DNA from: CAVVMA01 sp963830715
Lineage (GTDB): Bacteria > Desulfobacterota > Binatia > Binatales > Binataceae
Length of the DNA: 64,000 nt
Assembly: GCA_963830715.1 (NCBI GenBank)
Contig: CAWHNS010000021.1
Location: 186,001 to 250,000, forward strand
Direction: 5' to 3'
The position numbers were made by a program, and so were the translations under genes. Of this stretch, positions 55,953-64,000 are shown piece by piece. Every line of letters starts with the position of its first letter. The first letter of the stretch is position 1. The notes beneath the pieces are model-generated. The model made no database searches. It was not told the DNA's origin and saw nothing but the letters and a program-made list of their open reading frames with translations.

Positions 55953-57115
55953 GTGACGGCCGGTCCAATCGATGGCGAGTGCGAGCCGCGCTTTGGCGCG
56001 GTCAAAGAGGCATTCGCTGATAACTTCGACGTCGGCGGCGAGGTCGGCGCCGCGGTGGCGGTCACCCTCGACGGACGCCCGCTGGTCGATCTGTGGGGCG
56101 GACATGCGGATCGCGAGCGGACCCGCCGATGGGATCGCGACACGATCGTCAACGTTTACTCCACCACCAAGGGCTTGACCGCGATTTGCGCGCATCGGCT
56201 GGTCGATCAGGGCAAACTCGACCTCGACGCGCCGGTCGCGAAATACTGGCCCGAGTTCGCGCAAGCCGGAAAGCTGAACCTCCCGGTCCGATATCTGCTG
56301 AGCCATCGCGCCGGCCTGCCGGCGGTAAGGGCGCCGCTCAGCCCGCAGGCGGTCTTCGATTGGAACACTATGACCCGCGCGCTGGCGGCCGAGACGCCAT
56401 GGTGGGAGCCGGGCAAGCGTCACGGCTATCATGCGTTTACCTTCGGATGGCTGGTCGGTGAGGTCGTGCGGCGAATCGCGGGCAAGAGCCTGGGAACGTT
56501 CTTTCGCGAGGAAGTCGCCGCGCCGCTCGGACTCGATTGCCACATCGGTCTCGACGCGAAGCATGACGCGCGAGTCGCTGAGATAATCGGCGAACCACCG
56601 CCGCCCCCCGGCCAACCCGGTATCTTTGCCGAAATCGCGAAGAACCCCGAATCCGTGACCGCGAAGGCGATCGCCAACCCGCCAACCATGATGCTGCCTG
56701 AGACCGCAAACTCCCGCGCGTGGCGCGCCGCCGAGATGCCCGCGGTGAACGGCCACACCACCGCGAGGGCGCTCGCCCGCCTCTACGGAGCGCTGTCGCG
56801 CGGCGGCGAGATCGATGGAATCGGGGTGCTCACTCCGGCTTCGATCGAGCGATGCTACACGGAGCAATCGAGCGGGAACGACGCGGTCCTACTGGTCTTC
56901 ACGCGATGGTCGTTGGGCTTCGCGCTGTCGCAGCCCAAATCAGCCTTCGGACCCAATCCGCATTCGTTCGGCCATCCGGTGCCGGCGGATCGGTCGGCTA
57001 TGCTGATCCGGACGCACGGATCGGCTTCGGCTACGTGATGAACCAGCGGCTCAGCAGCGTCCTGCTCGACGCGCGCGCGCTCAGGCTGATCGACGCAGTC
57101 TACGCCTCGCTGTAG
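55953..57115 (+). CDS. Family VIII esterase/class C beta-lactamase-like hydrolase (frame slip near 56980)
   Basis: About 387 residues from GTG 55953 behind GAGGGAG. Catalytic STTK is at 70-73, Tyr159 in YHA, and GGSVGYADP near the C-terminus. The frame goes off after SFGHP at 56979-56981, where a missing G diverts it to a stop at 57038; the other frame gives GAGGSVGYADPDARIGFGYVMNQ and ends at 57115. No signal peptide, so more likely an esterase such as EstB than a true beta-lactamase. Convergent with the MFS gene. Confidence 0.85.
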
Positions 57116-57146
57116 AGTTTTATGAATTCGCGGCGGGTTCGAGCCC

Positions 57147-58760
57147 CTAGCTTCTCCCGATAATGGCGCGGGCCGAGATCTGATGAGTCGCCACGGGCGG
57201 CGAGCCGCCGATGTGGAACGATCGCGCCCGGTTTTCGATTTCCAGGTCCGACGCAACCGCGCGCTCGTGCTGGCGCATATGCTCCACCCACGACTCGATG
57301 ACGAAGTACTCCAGAAAGCGTCCCGGCTGCGCCGCATCGAAGAACAGACCCCAGAAAATCGCGCCGTCGCGCAGCCTGATCGGGCGCAAATCGCGCATCG
57401 CGCTCTCGAACTCGGCTGCTGACTCGGGCTTGATCAGATATTCGACCGTGACCATTACGGGACCGCTGTCGAGATCGATGTCGGCGGCGAGCGCCGGCGC
57501 CGGCCAGTGCGGCGCGGGATTCAGATCGATCTCGCCGTCGTCGGCGACGCGGAACCAGATCATCGGCCCGAGGCCGATTACCATCGCCGCGGCGGCCAGC
57601 ACCAGCGACGCCGGCACTCCTTGCCGCTCTGCCACGAGGCCCCACAGCGCGCTCCCTCCAGCCATCGCGCCCTGCACCACGATCTGGAAGCAGGCGAGCG
57701 CGCGTCCCTGTACCCATCCCGGAACGGACAACTGGGCCGCGACATTCAGCGCGGACATTGCGATCACCCATCCGACCCCGCCAATCACCATCAGCGCAGA
57801 CGCGAGTGCGAAGTTCGCCGAGGCGGCGAGGCCGGCGAGCACCACGGCGAACGCCGCCGCCGCGATGCCGATGAGCGCGTTACGCGAGATTACCTGCTCC
57901 AGGCGGGTGAGCGCCGCTCCACCGGCGATCGCGCCGCCGCCGAATGCCGCGAGCAACAGTCCGTACCCGTCCGCATCCACCCGGAGCTGTTGGCGCGCCA
58001 GCAGCGGCAGGATTGCCCAGACCGCGCTTCCGCCGATTACGAATGCGCTCGTGCGCACCATCACGGCTCTCAAGGGCGGAGCGTATCGCACGTAGCGCAG
58101 TCCGCTGCGAATCGCCCCGAGCAGGCGCTCAGCGGGCAGAATTCCCGGCTCCGGTTGGCGCCTCCACAGGTACAGCACGGCCATCACACCGAGGAACGAG
58201 AGCGCATTGAGCATGAAGGTCGCGCCGGCGCCCGCCGAGGCGACAATGGCGCCGCCGAGCGCCGGACCGATCGCGCGCGCAGCGTTGAAGTTGATTCCGC
58301 CCAGCGCGACAGCCGGGGCCAATTCTTCGTGCGGAACCAGCTCGGGGATGATCGCCTGCCAGGCAGCGCATTCAGGGCGGAACCGATTCCGAGCGCGAAA
58401 CTCAACCCGAGCACCAGCCACGGCGTCATCATGTGCGCGATAGTAAGAGACCCCGAGCGCCGCCGCCGCGATCAGCATCCATCCCTGCGAGAAGAGCAGG
58501 AGCCTGCGCCGATCCACGATGTCCGCCAGCGCTCCGGCGGGCAGCGCCAGCAGCAGGATCGGGAGACTCGATGCGGTCTGAATCAGCGCAACCATCAGCG
58601 GCGACGGCGAGAGCGAGGTCATCAACCACGCTGCGCCGACATTCTGCATCCAGGTGCCGATGTTCGAGACCAGGGAGGCAATCGAGAGCGCGAGGAAAAG
58701 ACGATGCGCCAGCACGCGCCAGACGGAGCCGGGCGCTTCGGGTCGCGGCCTGCGCGTCAT
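57147..58760 (-). CDS. MFS exporter with C-terminal monooxygenase-like domain (two compensating slips)
   Basis: About 537 residues from ATG 58760. The first 400 form an MFS_3/EntS-type exporter with SNIGTWMQNVGAAWLM, ALPAGALADIVDRRRLL and GPALGGAIVAS. Between about 58435 and 58366 the sequence is out of frame: the other frame gives MMTPWLVLGLSFALGIGSALNA, then the main frame resumes at AWQAIIPELV, so one inserted and one lost base compensate. The last 110 residues (VMVTVEYLIKPESAAEFESAM) resemble an ABM/Dabb-like domain found on this subfamily. Likely exports a small hydrophobic compound. Confidence 0.85.
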   Translation of the reverse strand: MTRRPRPEAPGSVWRVLAHRLFLALSIASLVSNIGTWMQNVGAAWLMTSLSPSPLMVALIQTASSLPILLLALPAGALADIVDRRRLLLFSQGWMLIAAAALGVSYYRAHDDAVAGARVEFRARNRFRPECAAWQAIIPELVPHEELAPAVALGGINFNAARAIGPALGGAIVASAGAGATFMLNALSFLGVMAVLYLWRRQPEPGILPAERLLGAIRSGLRYVRYAPPLRAVMVRTSAFVIGGSAVWAILPLLARQQLRVDADGYGLLLAAFGGGAIAGGAALTRLEQVISRNALIGIAAAAFAVVLAGLAASANFALASALMVIGGVGWVIAMSALNVAAQLSVPGWVQGRALACFQIVVQGAMAGGSALWGLVAERQGVPASLVLAAAAMVIGLGPMIWFRVADDGEIDLNPAPHWPAPALAADIDLDSGPVMVTVEYLIKPESAAEFESAMRDLRPIRLRDGAIFWGLFFDAAQPGRFLEYFVIESWVEHMRQHERAVASDLEIENRARSFHIGGSPPVATHQISARAIIGRS

Positions 58761-58936
58761 CGGGCGCGGGCCGTGGTATGCGACAAATCCGCTCAATGTG
58801 AACTTTGCCGGCCAAAGGCCGCCGCGCCGGGCCGTGATGCAATTGTGCCTAGCGCAGCGGCGTCAACCAAGCCTGATGATCCGCGCGCGCCCGCATCGCT
58901 TGACATGCGAGCGGCCATGCGGAACACAGGTGCATC

Positions 58937-60472
58937 GTGGATGCGATCGATTCAGCGAAGCCGCAGTCCCCGGCGCCCCGCGATTCGCGACCTCCGGAGA
59001 GGAACGAGTCGCCGGACGCCTCCGGGGAGAGACCGCAGTTGTTGCGATGGTCCCGGACCGACTCGATCCTCATCGGCGGACTGCTGCTCGCAGCCGCGGC
59101 GACCCGCTTGCCCGGCCTCGGAAATCCCGCCGAGTTGGTCTATGACGAAAAGTTCCCCGTCACGACTGCCCGCTACCTTCTGCAACGAGTGCCTTATCGC
59201 AACACCCATCTGCCGCTGGCCGGAGAGCTGATCGCGATCAGCATCCGGGTCTTCGGTGATCGGCCGTGGAGCTGGCGGCTTCCCGACGCGCTGACGGGCA
59301 TCGCGCTCGTCGGCATCACGTACCTGCTGGGGCGGCGGCTCTTCAACTCGCGTCTGGCGAGCGCACTCGCGGCGATCCTGGTCACTTGCGACGGCTTGTT
59401 CCTGGTCGAATCGCGGCTCGCGATGTGGGAGATTTTCTTTCTCACCTTTGCCGCGTGCTCATACCTGATGCTGTTCCGGTTCGCGCAAACGGCCGATCCG
59501 GTCACGCGCCGCAGGTCGCTCGTATGGCTCGGGGTTGCGATCGGCCTGTGCCTCGGATCGAAGCTCGGAATGCCGTTCGTTACTTACGCGCTGGTGGCGG
59601 GTTCGCTCGCGATTGTCATCCTGCGTCTCGAGGCCGGCCGGCATGTGATCGAAGGGGAGAGGATGCGGCTGGCGCGTCACCTGATGGGGTCCCTGGCTCT
59701 CGTCGGGGGGCTTGGCGCACTGGTTTATCTTGCGCTGTTCCTCCCCTACTATTGGTTCGGATGGTGGCGCGGGATCGAGGATCAGATCGCCTACTACCAG
59801 GCCGAGCTTCGATACCAGCAGAGTCTCACGCCGTGGCATTCGTATGCGTCGCCGTGGTGGAGTTGGCCGCTGTTGCTTCGGCCGATCCGACTCTGGAGGC
59901 AGCAGAACTACTTGCGGCTTCCGGGCGGAGAGGTCGCCTCGATCCGGTCGATCGGAAATCCGATCGTATGGTGGCTGGTGGTGATTGCGATTCCGCTGGC
60001 GGCGGCCAGAGCGATCATGCGCAAGGACGGCGCCTTCGCGTTCGTCGTTCTCGGATATGCGATCTACCTGGCGGTCTGGATCCCGGTCAGCCGTTACCAG
60101 TTCATCTACTATTATTTGCCCTCGCTCTACCTCGGCATTCTCGCGCTCGCCGCGGTGCTCGCGGAATGCTGGCGCGGCGAGACGCGATTCGCGGAGCACG
60201 CGGCGCTTCTGACGGCCCTGCTGCCGGCCCTGATCCTCGGCCTGGGTGCGGGCCTCGGGACGCTGGGCGTCGGTGCAATGGCCACCGGTTATCTGATCTC
60301 CCTGCGCCGGGGCGAGCGATACGCAGGGCGCTTTGTCTGCGTGATGACCATGACCGCCGCGTTTGCCGCATTTGTCTATTTCCTTCCAATCCTGACCGCG
60401 ACACTAACGAGCTCCGGGGCCTTTCGGGCAAGGATGTGGCTGCGCGGCCCCGGCCTGGCCAACTGGATGTAG
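58937..60472 (+). CDS. GT39-like protein O-mannosyltransferase, membrane glycosyltransferase
   Basis: 511 residues from GTG 58937. About ten membrane helices. The first loop after helix 1 has LVYDEKFPVTTARYLL (catalytic acidic pair) and THLPLAGELIAISI, corresponding to the DE and HPPLGKLLI regions of PMT enzymes. The C-terminal GNPIVWWLVVIA and RYQFIYYYLPSLYL resemble the PMT_4TMC domain. It would transfer mannose from a polyprenyl carrier to exported proteins at the inner membrane. It heads a glycan gene group with the two following genes. Confidence 0.8.
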   Translation: MDAIDSAKPQSPAPRDSRPPERNESPDASGERPQLLRWSRTDSILIGGLLLAAAATRLPGLGNPAELVYDEKFPVTTARYLLQRVPYRNTHLPLAGELIAISIRVFGDRPWSWRLPDALTGIALVGITYLLGRRLFNSRLASALAAILVTCDGLFLVESRLAMWEIFFLTFAACSYLMLFRFAQTADPVTRRRSLVWLGVAIGLCLGSKLGMPFVTYALVAGSLAIVILRLEAGRHVIEGERMRLARHLMGSLALVGGLGALVYLALFLPYYWFGWWRGIEDQIAYYQAELRYQQSLTPWHSYASPWWSWPLLLRPIRLWRQQNYLRLPGGEVASIRSIGNPIVWWLVVIAIPLAAARAIMRKDGAFAFVVLGYAIYLAVWIPVSRYQFIYYYLPSLYLGILALAAVLAECWRGETRFAEHAALLTALLPALILGLGAGLGTLGVGAMATGYLISLRRGERYAGRFVCVMTMTAAFAAFVYFLPILTATLTSSGAFRARMWLRGPGLANWM

Positions 60473-60491
60473 TCGGGAACCTGCAAAGGCA

Positions 60492-61266
60492 ATGAGCGCG
60501 AAACGCCAGCGAGCAGCCGCGAAAGCCCCTGTGCTTGCGACTGTAATTGTCGTGCTGTCGATCGCTTTTGGGTCGTCCAACGGAGCGTCGGCTGCGGGCG
60601 ACCAGAACTTGCTGCGCAACGCCCCGTTGACCGAGGGCGCCGGCGGCGTGCCGAGCGATTGGCGAGCCGCCAGCCACAATGAATCTGCGAATGACGGTTT
60701 CCTGTGGGTGCGTCAGCCGGGTTCCGACGCCGAGTTGCGGCTGATTAACGCCAGGCCCGACCTTTCCCACTGGGGTCAGACTGTCAGCCTGAGTCGTGGC
60801 TGGTATCGCCTGACCGGCGCGATGCGCGCCGAAGGTCTCCAGCCCAACCGCGATTGGGCGCTGATCGGGATTCACCTTCAGAGGAACACCTATGGGTTAT
60901 CATTCCCTGATCCCGCCGACTCGGCCGGCTGGAAAACGGGTACTTTGTATTTCAAGGTTGGCAAGCCTCAAACCATCGAGATCACCTGCGAACTTGAAGG
61001 GAGCGGCGATGTTTCGTTCCGGAACTCTGATGCTGATCGAAGTCTCGGCTGCGCCTCCCGCCTCCGCCCGGCAGATCGATCTTGACTCGATCCCGGGGCG
61101 CCCGCCCTTCGACATGTCGGTTCCGCCGGAGCCATTCGACCCGCCGACCGGCCATCCGTGGACGCTTCCGGCAACGATGACGCTGCTCGCGGCAATCGCG
61201 ATCTCGGGCTGGCTGATGCTGGGGGCTGAGGAGTCCGGCGTCCGAAAGGACCGCCGGGATCGCTAG
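60492..61266 (+). CDS. Exported protein with C-terminal membrane anchor (frame slip near 61026)
   Basis: About 257 residues. Signal peptide (cleaved after ASAA at about 35), then a jelly-roll-like carbohydrate-binding style domain (NLLRNAPLTEGAGGVPSDW, WGQTVSLSRGWYRLTG). An extra T near 61024-61028 breaks the frame; the continuation LMLIEVSAAPPASARQIDLDSI ends with a membrane helix (WTLPATMTLLAAIAISGWLML) and basic tail at 61266. It follows the mannosyltransferase by 20 bp and may be its substrate or partner. Unknown family. Confidence 0.72.
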
Positions 61267-61330
61267 ACGCGATGCTTTCCCTGCAAACCCAACCTGCACG
61301 CGACTCCGGCCACTCTCATCTGGCGGAGAA

Positions 61331-62089
61331 ATGATGGACGCAAAAATCATTATCTTCTCACTCCCCAGAAGCGGCAGCACGACGCTCGCCAGCATCCTGG
61401 AGTGCGATCCCGGGATTCGTTTCGCCTACGAGCCGTTCAACCCGGGCCAGATGCGCCGCCGCAATTGCGCTGAAGGGCTCCGCGACGAAGCGTCGATCGG
61501 CGCGGCCCTGGATGGAATCTGGCGCACGTACGACGGAATAAAGCATGTATGGGATCACGGGATCGATCTTCCCGAGTGCCGCTTGGTCGACAGATATCTG
61601 CTCGTACAGCCCCGGACTAAGGTGATTTTCCTCAACCGGCGCAACATTCTGCGACGCCTGGTATCGGTCGCGATCAGCACGCAGACCGGATCGTGGTCAT
61701 TCACCACGGCCGCCCGGGAACGGCTGCGCACGGCTGCGCTGCAAGCGCTGGATGTCGGCGCGATTAACTTCGAGCTGCAAAAGGAGCGCGCCGCGATCGC
61801 AGATTACCGCACTTTGCTGGCCGATTCGCGGCGCGAATTCATCGAGTGGTGGTACGAAGATCTCTTCGCGGACGGCAGGTCCCTGGACGAGCAGCTTCAG
61901 AAGCTGACGGAACTCTTTTCCTTCCTGGGGCTTGCGTCATTCGACGTCAGAACCTCACCGAACGTTCGATCGCTCCTGAACCCGCTCAATGGCCGCCTCA
62001 ATTCGACCGAAACCTACGCGCGCATCCCGAACGCGTCGGAGGTCGAGCGGCAGCTCGGATCGGACGAGACCGGCTGGCTGTTTGCGTAA
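61331..62089 (+). CDS. Sulfotransferase-family protein
   Basis: 252 residues. The N-terminal PAPS 5'-phosphosulfate loop IFSLPRSGSTTLAS, and the 3'-phosphate loop with FLNRRNILRRLVSVAIS, match Sulfotransfer_1/3 proteins. WWYEDLFADG follows. It would transfer sulfate from PAPS to a sugar or lipid on the cell surface. Start is one of two adjacent ATG codons after GGCGGAGAA. Its neighbours are glycosyltransferases, so a sulfated surface glycan is likely. Confidence 0.85.
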   Translation: MMDAKIIIFSLPRSGSTTLASILECDPGIRFAYEPFNPGQMRRRNCAEGLRDEASIGAALDGIWRTYDGIKHVWDHGIDLPECRLVDRYLLVQPRTKVIFLNRRNILRRLVSVAISTQTGSWSFTTAARERLRTAALQALDVGAINFELQKERAAIADYRTLLADSRREFIEWWYEDLFADGRSLDEQLQKLTELFSFLGLASFDVRTSPNVRSLLNPLNGRLNSTETYARIPNASEVERQLGSDETGWLFA

Positions 62090-62182
62090 ATTTCGCGGCG
62101 AACGCGATAATCGGGCAGGATTTGATACCCGGGCCGGCGCCTCGCCGGGTTCCATCGCGCCGCTCTCGGGCTTTCGGAGAAT

Positions 62183-62265
62183 ATCCCTGGAAAGCCGGCT
62201 TGAGGAACGCCGCCGGGAACGACCTGAGTAGCTGGCGCAGGAATCCGGTCGCATAGGCAATATGG
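62183..62265. repeat. 83-bp direct repeat, copy 1 (remnant of a glycosyltransferase 3' end)
   Basis: 78 of 83 bases match the segment at 63372-63454. On the minus strand both copies encode HIAYATGFLRQLLRS and then KPAF, the C-terminus of the GT2 glycosyltransferase that runs off the right edge. Only in copy 2 is that sequence joined to a full gene, so copy 1 is a leftover of a duplicated or rearranged GT2 gene. Confidence 0.8.
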
Positions 62266-63420
62266 CTGCAAGGAAAAAGCTGCGCGTCCTCGCGGTGGTC
62301 TCGCGATTCAAGTGGCAGCATATCGACTACCTCGCCGCACTGGCCGATCGGTTCGATCTCGCGATCGCAAGTTCGGGCGAGGGACACAAGGGCGCGGTTG
62401 AGCACGCGAGCCGGACCGGACTTCGAATTACTCCAATCGGGCGAATCGAGGAAGTCGGCGCACCCGAGCTCGGCGCACGGCTCGCGCGGGTCGTGGACCA
62501 ATGGCGACCCGATGCGGTTCACTTGATGTACTACCTTCACGAGCCGCTGGTTCCGCTCGTCCGTAGGCTTGGCGGGGATCAGACCCTGGTGGTCTTCGAG
62601 TGCCGCGATCCGCTGACCACTCTTCGCCATGCCGGGCGGGGCTCGGAGGCCTGGCACTTGGAGCATCAGGCGCTGCTCGCAAGCGATGCGCAACTCTTCG
62701 TCTCACGAGCAGTCCGGACCTACTACGAACAGCTTCACGATCTGCAATTGGAGCAGACCTCGATCATTGTGCCTCATTCGTTCGCGCAGCGGAACGCGGG
62801 ACCTCCGCGCGAGAAGTTTTCGGCGCGCGATGGCAGGACCCATCTCGCTCTCGTCGGCACCGCCGACCCGGCGCCCGGCGCCAGCCGATGGTACGGTGAT
62901 ATCATTCGCCGCCTGGTCGGCCTGGGCTTCGTGGTCCATTCGCACTTCCACGAAATCCATTCGCTCGAGGCCTACTGCGCGCTCGACCGGGAACTGCCCG
63001 ACTATCATCACCATCCCACGGTTTCCCACCGCCAAGGCACGGCGCTGTCCGACATCGTCTCACGCTACGACCTTATGGGCGTGTTTCATGAGTCTCGACG
63101 CCCCCCGCAACGAGGCCATGACGCTGGCAGTCTGCATGCCGACCAAGGCGGTATGCGGATGGCTGCACGGCGCGATTCCAGTGGTATGCTTTCCTCATTA
63201 CCGCGGAATCTGCGAGTGGATCGACGAACTAGGAATCGGCTTCGTCGCCGAGGGCTGGGACGATCTCGCCGGACTGTTGCGCGATCCCGGAGCGATCGCC
63301 CGCGCCGGCGAGCGTTGTCTCGCCGTTCGCTATCGCTTCACTAACGAGTGGAATGCCGATCGAATCCGGGAATTCCTGGAACGCCGGCTTGCGGAACGCC
63401 GCCGGGAGCGACCTGAGTAG
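62262..63420 (+). CDS. GT4-like glycosyltransferase (frame slip near 63092)
   Basis: About 385 residues from ATG 62262. RVLAVVSRFKWQHIDYLAAL (GT-B N-terminal Rossmann), HLMYYLHEPLVPLVRRLGGDQTLVVFECRDP, LALVGTADP and VVCFPHYRGICEWIDELGIGFVAEGWDDL (C-terminal half). An extra T at about 63093 breaks it; the right continuation LDAPRNEAMTLAVCMPTKAVCGW ends at 63420. Converges with and overlaps the 3' end of the GT2 gene, and its ends lie in the 83-bp direct repeats. Probably a cell-surface glycan enzyme. Confidence 0.82.
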
Positions 63421-64000
63421 CTGGCGCAGGAATCCGGTCGCATAGGCAATGTGGCAAGAGGGAAAGAGAACCAGCAATGTCGGAAGCGATCGGAGATCGC
63501 GCGCCTTCAAGGTTTCGATTGTGGAAAAGACCAGCGCGAGCGCCGCATACGCTCCGAGAGGCAGCAGGTAGATCGGCCTTCTGACTAATGGGATAGAGAG
63601 CAAATAGAGAAGGAACATGACCGGAATCAGGTAAAAAGGCGAAATCGATCGGGGCACGGCCACGGTATTCTGCCAACGTCCCTGCCCATAACGAAACAAC
63701 TGATACAGAAAACCGCTCAGATTCCTGCGGCGGCTGTGATAGACGACCAGATCCGGATCGTGGAACATCGTCTTGTGCCTGAGCGCGAGTTCCGCGAGCA
63801 GGACATTCTCCTCGTTGCTGATCATGTGCTCGCGAAACGGGGCGCCGAACCCGTCGAGGGCTTGCCTGCGCACTATCAGGTTGCAAAGAATCAATTCCCG
63901 GTCGTCCGAGGGGCGCAATCGGCCGCTGCGGCGAAACCGGTGGCGCACCGTTGCGGATCCGAAGGGAGAGGCGAGAACCTGGCCCACACACTTCTCGAAT
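63229..64000 (-). CDS. GT2-family membrane glycosyltransferase, C-terminal part (5' end outside window)
   Basis: The minus frame is open to the right edge. It has LCNLIVRRQALDGFGAPF, SNEENVLLAELALRHKTMFHDPDLVVYHSRRRNL (GT2 acceptor and ED-like region), FLYQLFRYGQGRW, then three membrane helices and a terminal HIAYATGFLRQLL, a pattern of succinoglycan-type exopolysaccharide enzymes. The ORF stop at 63229 puts 192 bp inside the converging GT4 gene, so the true stop could be a little earlier if there is an indel. Partial. Confidence 0.82.
   Translation of the reverse strand, partial: FEKCVGQVLASPFGSATVRHRFRRSGRLRPSDDRELILCNLIVRRQALDGFGAPFREHMISNEENVLLAELALRHKTMFHDPDLVVYHSRRRNLSGFLYQLFRYGQGRWQNTVAVPRSISPFYLIPVMFLLYLLSIPLVRRPIYLLPLGAYAALALVFSTIETLKARDLRSLPTLLVLFPSCHIAYATGFLRQLLRSLPAAFRKPAFQEFPDSIGIPLVSEAIANGETTLAGAGDRSGIAQQSGEIVPALGDEADS
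63372..63454. repeat. 83-bp direct repeat, copy 2
   Basis: Partner of 62183-62265 (five mismatches). It lies within the overlap of the plus-strand glycosyltransferase and the minus-strand GT2 gene, whose C-terminus it encodes. Confidence 0.8.

Noticed and set aside
57507..59231. A 574-residue plus-strand open frame across the MFS gene and the mannosyltransferase start
   Set aside because: Antisense to the MFS exporter and out of frame with the next gene; composition is typical of a shadow.

Overview
The window is 64 kb of GC-rich DNA from a Gram-negative (two-membrane) bacterium. LpxA, OmpA/Pal-type and other lipoproteins, an outer-membrane beta-barrel, a secretin and Spy/CpxP-like proteins all point to an outer membrane. 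Many multiheme cytochromes, a CcmE with the CxxxY heme site, sigma-54 activators, a Tad pilus, XdhC/MocA and a DUF1329 protein would suit an uncultured Desulfobacterota/Binatota- or Myxococcota-like lineage. That placement is inference; no rRNA or tRNA gene was recognised.

Layout. 1-800: two copies of a small secreted protein family (one cut by the window edge). 870-9199: a tetraheme cytochrome, then a tightly coupled five-gene operon of NHL-propeller lipoprotein, hexaheme lipoprotein, outer-membrane beta-barrel, second NHL lipoprotein and 12-heme cytochrome. This is a candidate trans-outer-membrane electron conduit with 22 heme sites in all. 9344-11427: Fur-controlled feoAB. 11.5-16.6 kb: ccmE, an EEP-fold hydrolase, lpxA with a YacG-like zinc protein, VapBC, an autoregulated TetR gene and small membrane proteins. 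16.7-18.4 kb: a scar with a broken VOC gene, a 5'-truncated IS1-like transposase and a lower-GC P-loop kinase. 18.5-22.2 kb: a TetR/HlyD/ABC-2 efflux operon. 22-38 kb: mixed housekeeping and envelope genes, including a Sel1 lipoprotein, aldo-keto reductase, PQQ-type propeller lipoprotein, FtsX-type permease, GNAT, two secreted paralogues, two tandem alpha/beta hydrolases, an ECF sigma/anti-sigma/Spy-like operon, xdhC-mocA, a sigma-54 activator and a peroxiredoxin.

39-49.5 kb: a Tad (Flp) pilus operon read leftward (flp, flp, cpaB, secretin, cpaE, cpaF, tadB, tadC). A good sigma-54 promoter precedes the pilin genes, and two paralogous sigma-54 activators without receiver domains flank the cluster. 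A pair of unknown four-cysteine proteins sits just upstream. 49.8-58.8 kb: HAD protein, two glycine-zipper lipoproteins with a shared promoter block, hydrolases, TetR, DUF1329, a possible orphan pilin, a family VIII esterase/beta-lactamase and an MFS exporter. 58.9-64 kb: surface glycosylation genes (GT39-like O-mannosyltransferase, sulfotransferase, glycosyltransferases) with an 83-bp direct repeat.

At least fifteen places show a conserved protein continuing in another frame after a one-base slip, often in a C or G run. Most affected genes are otherwise intact, so I read these mainly as residual assembly indels; genes are annotated across the slip where the family makes the continuation clear. 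Together the multiheme cytochromes, variant CcmE, ferrous iron uptake, Tad pili and sigma-54 signals suggest a surface-attached lifestyle with extracellular redox chemistry.
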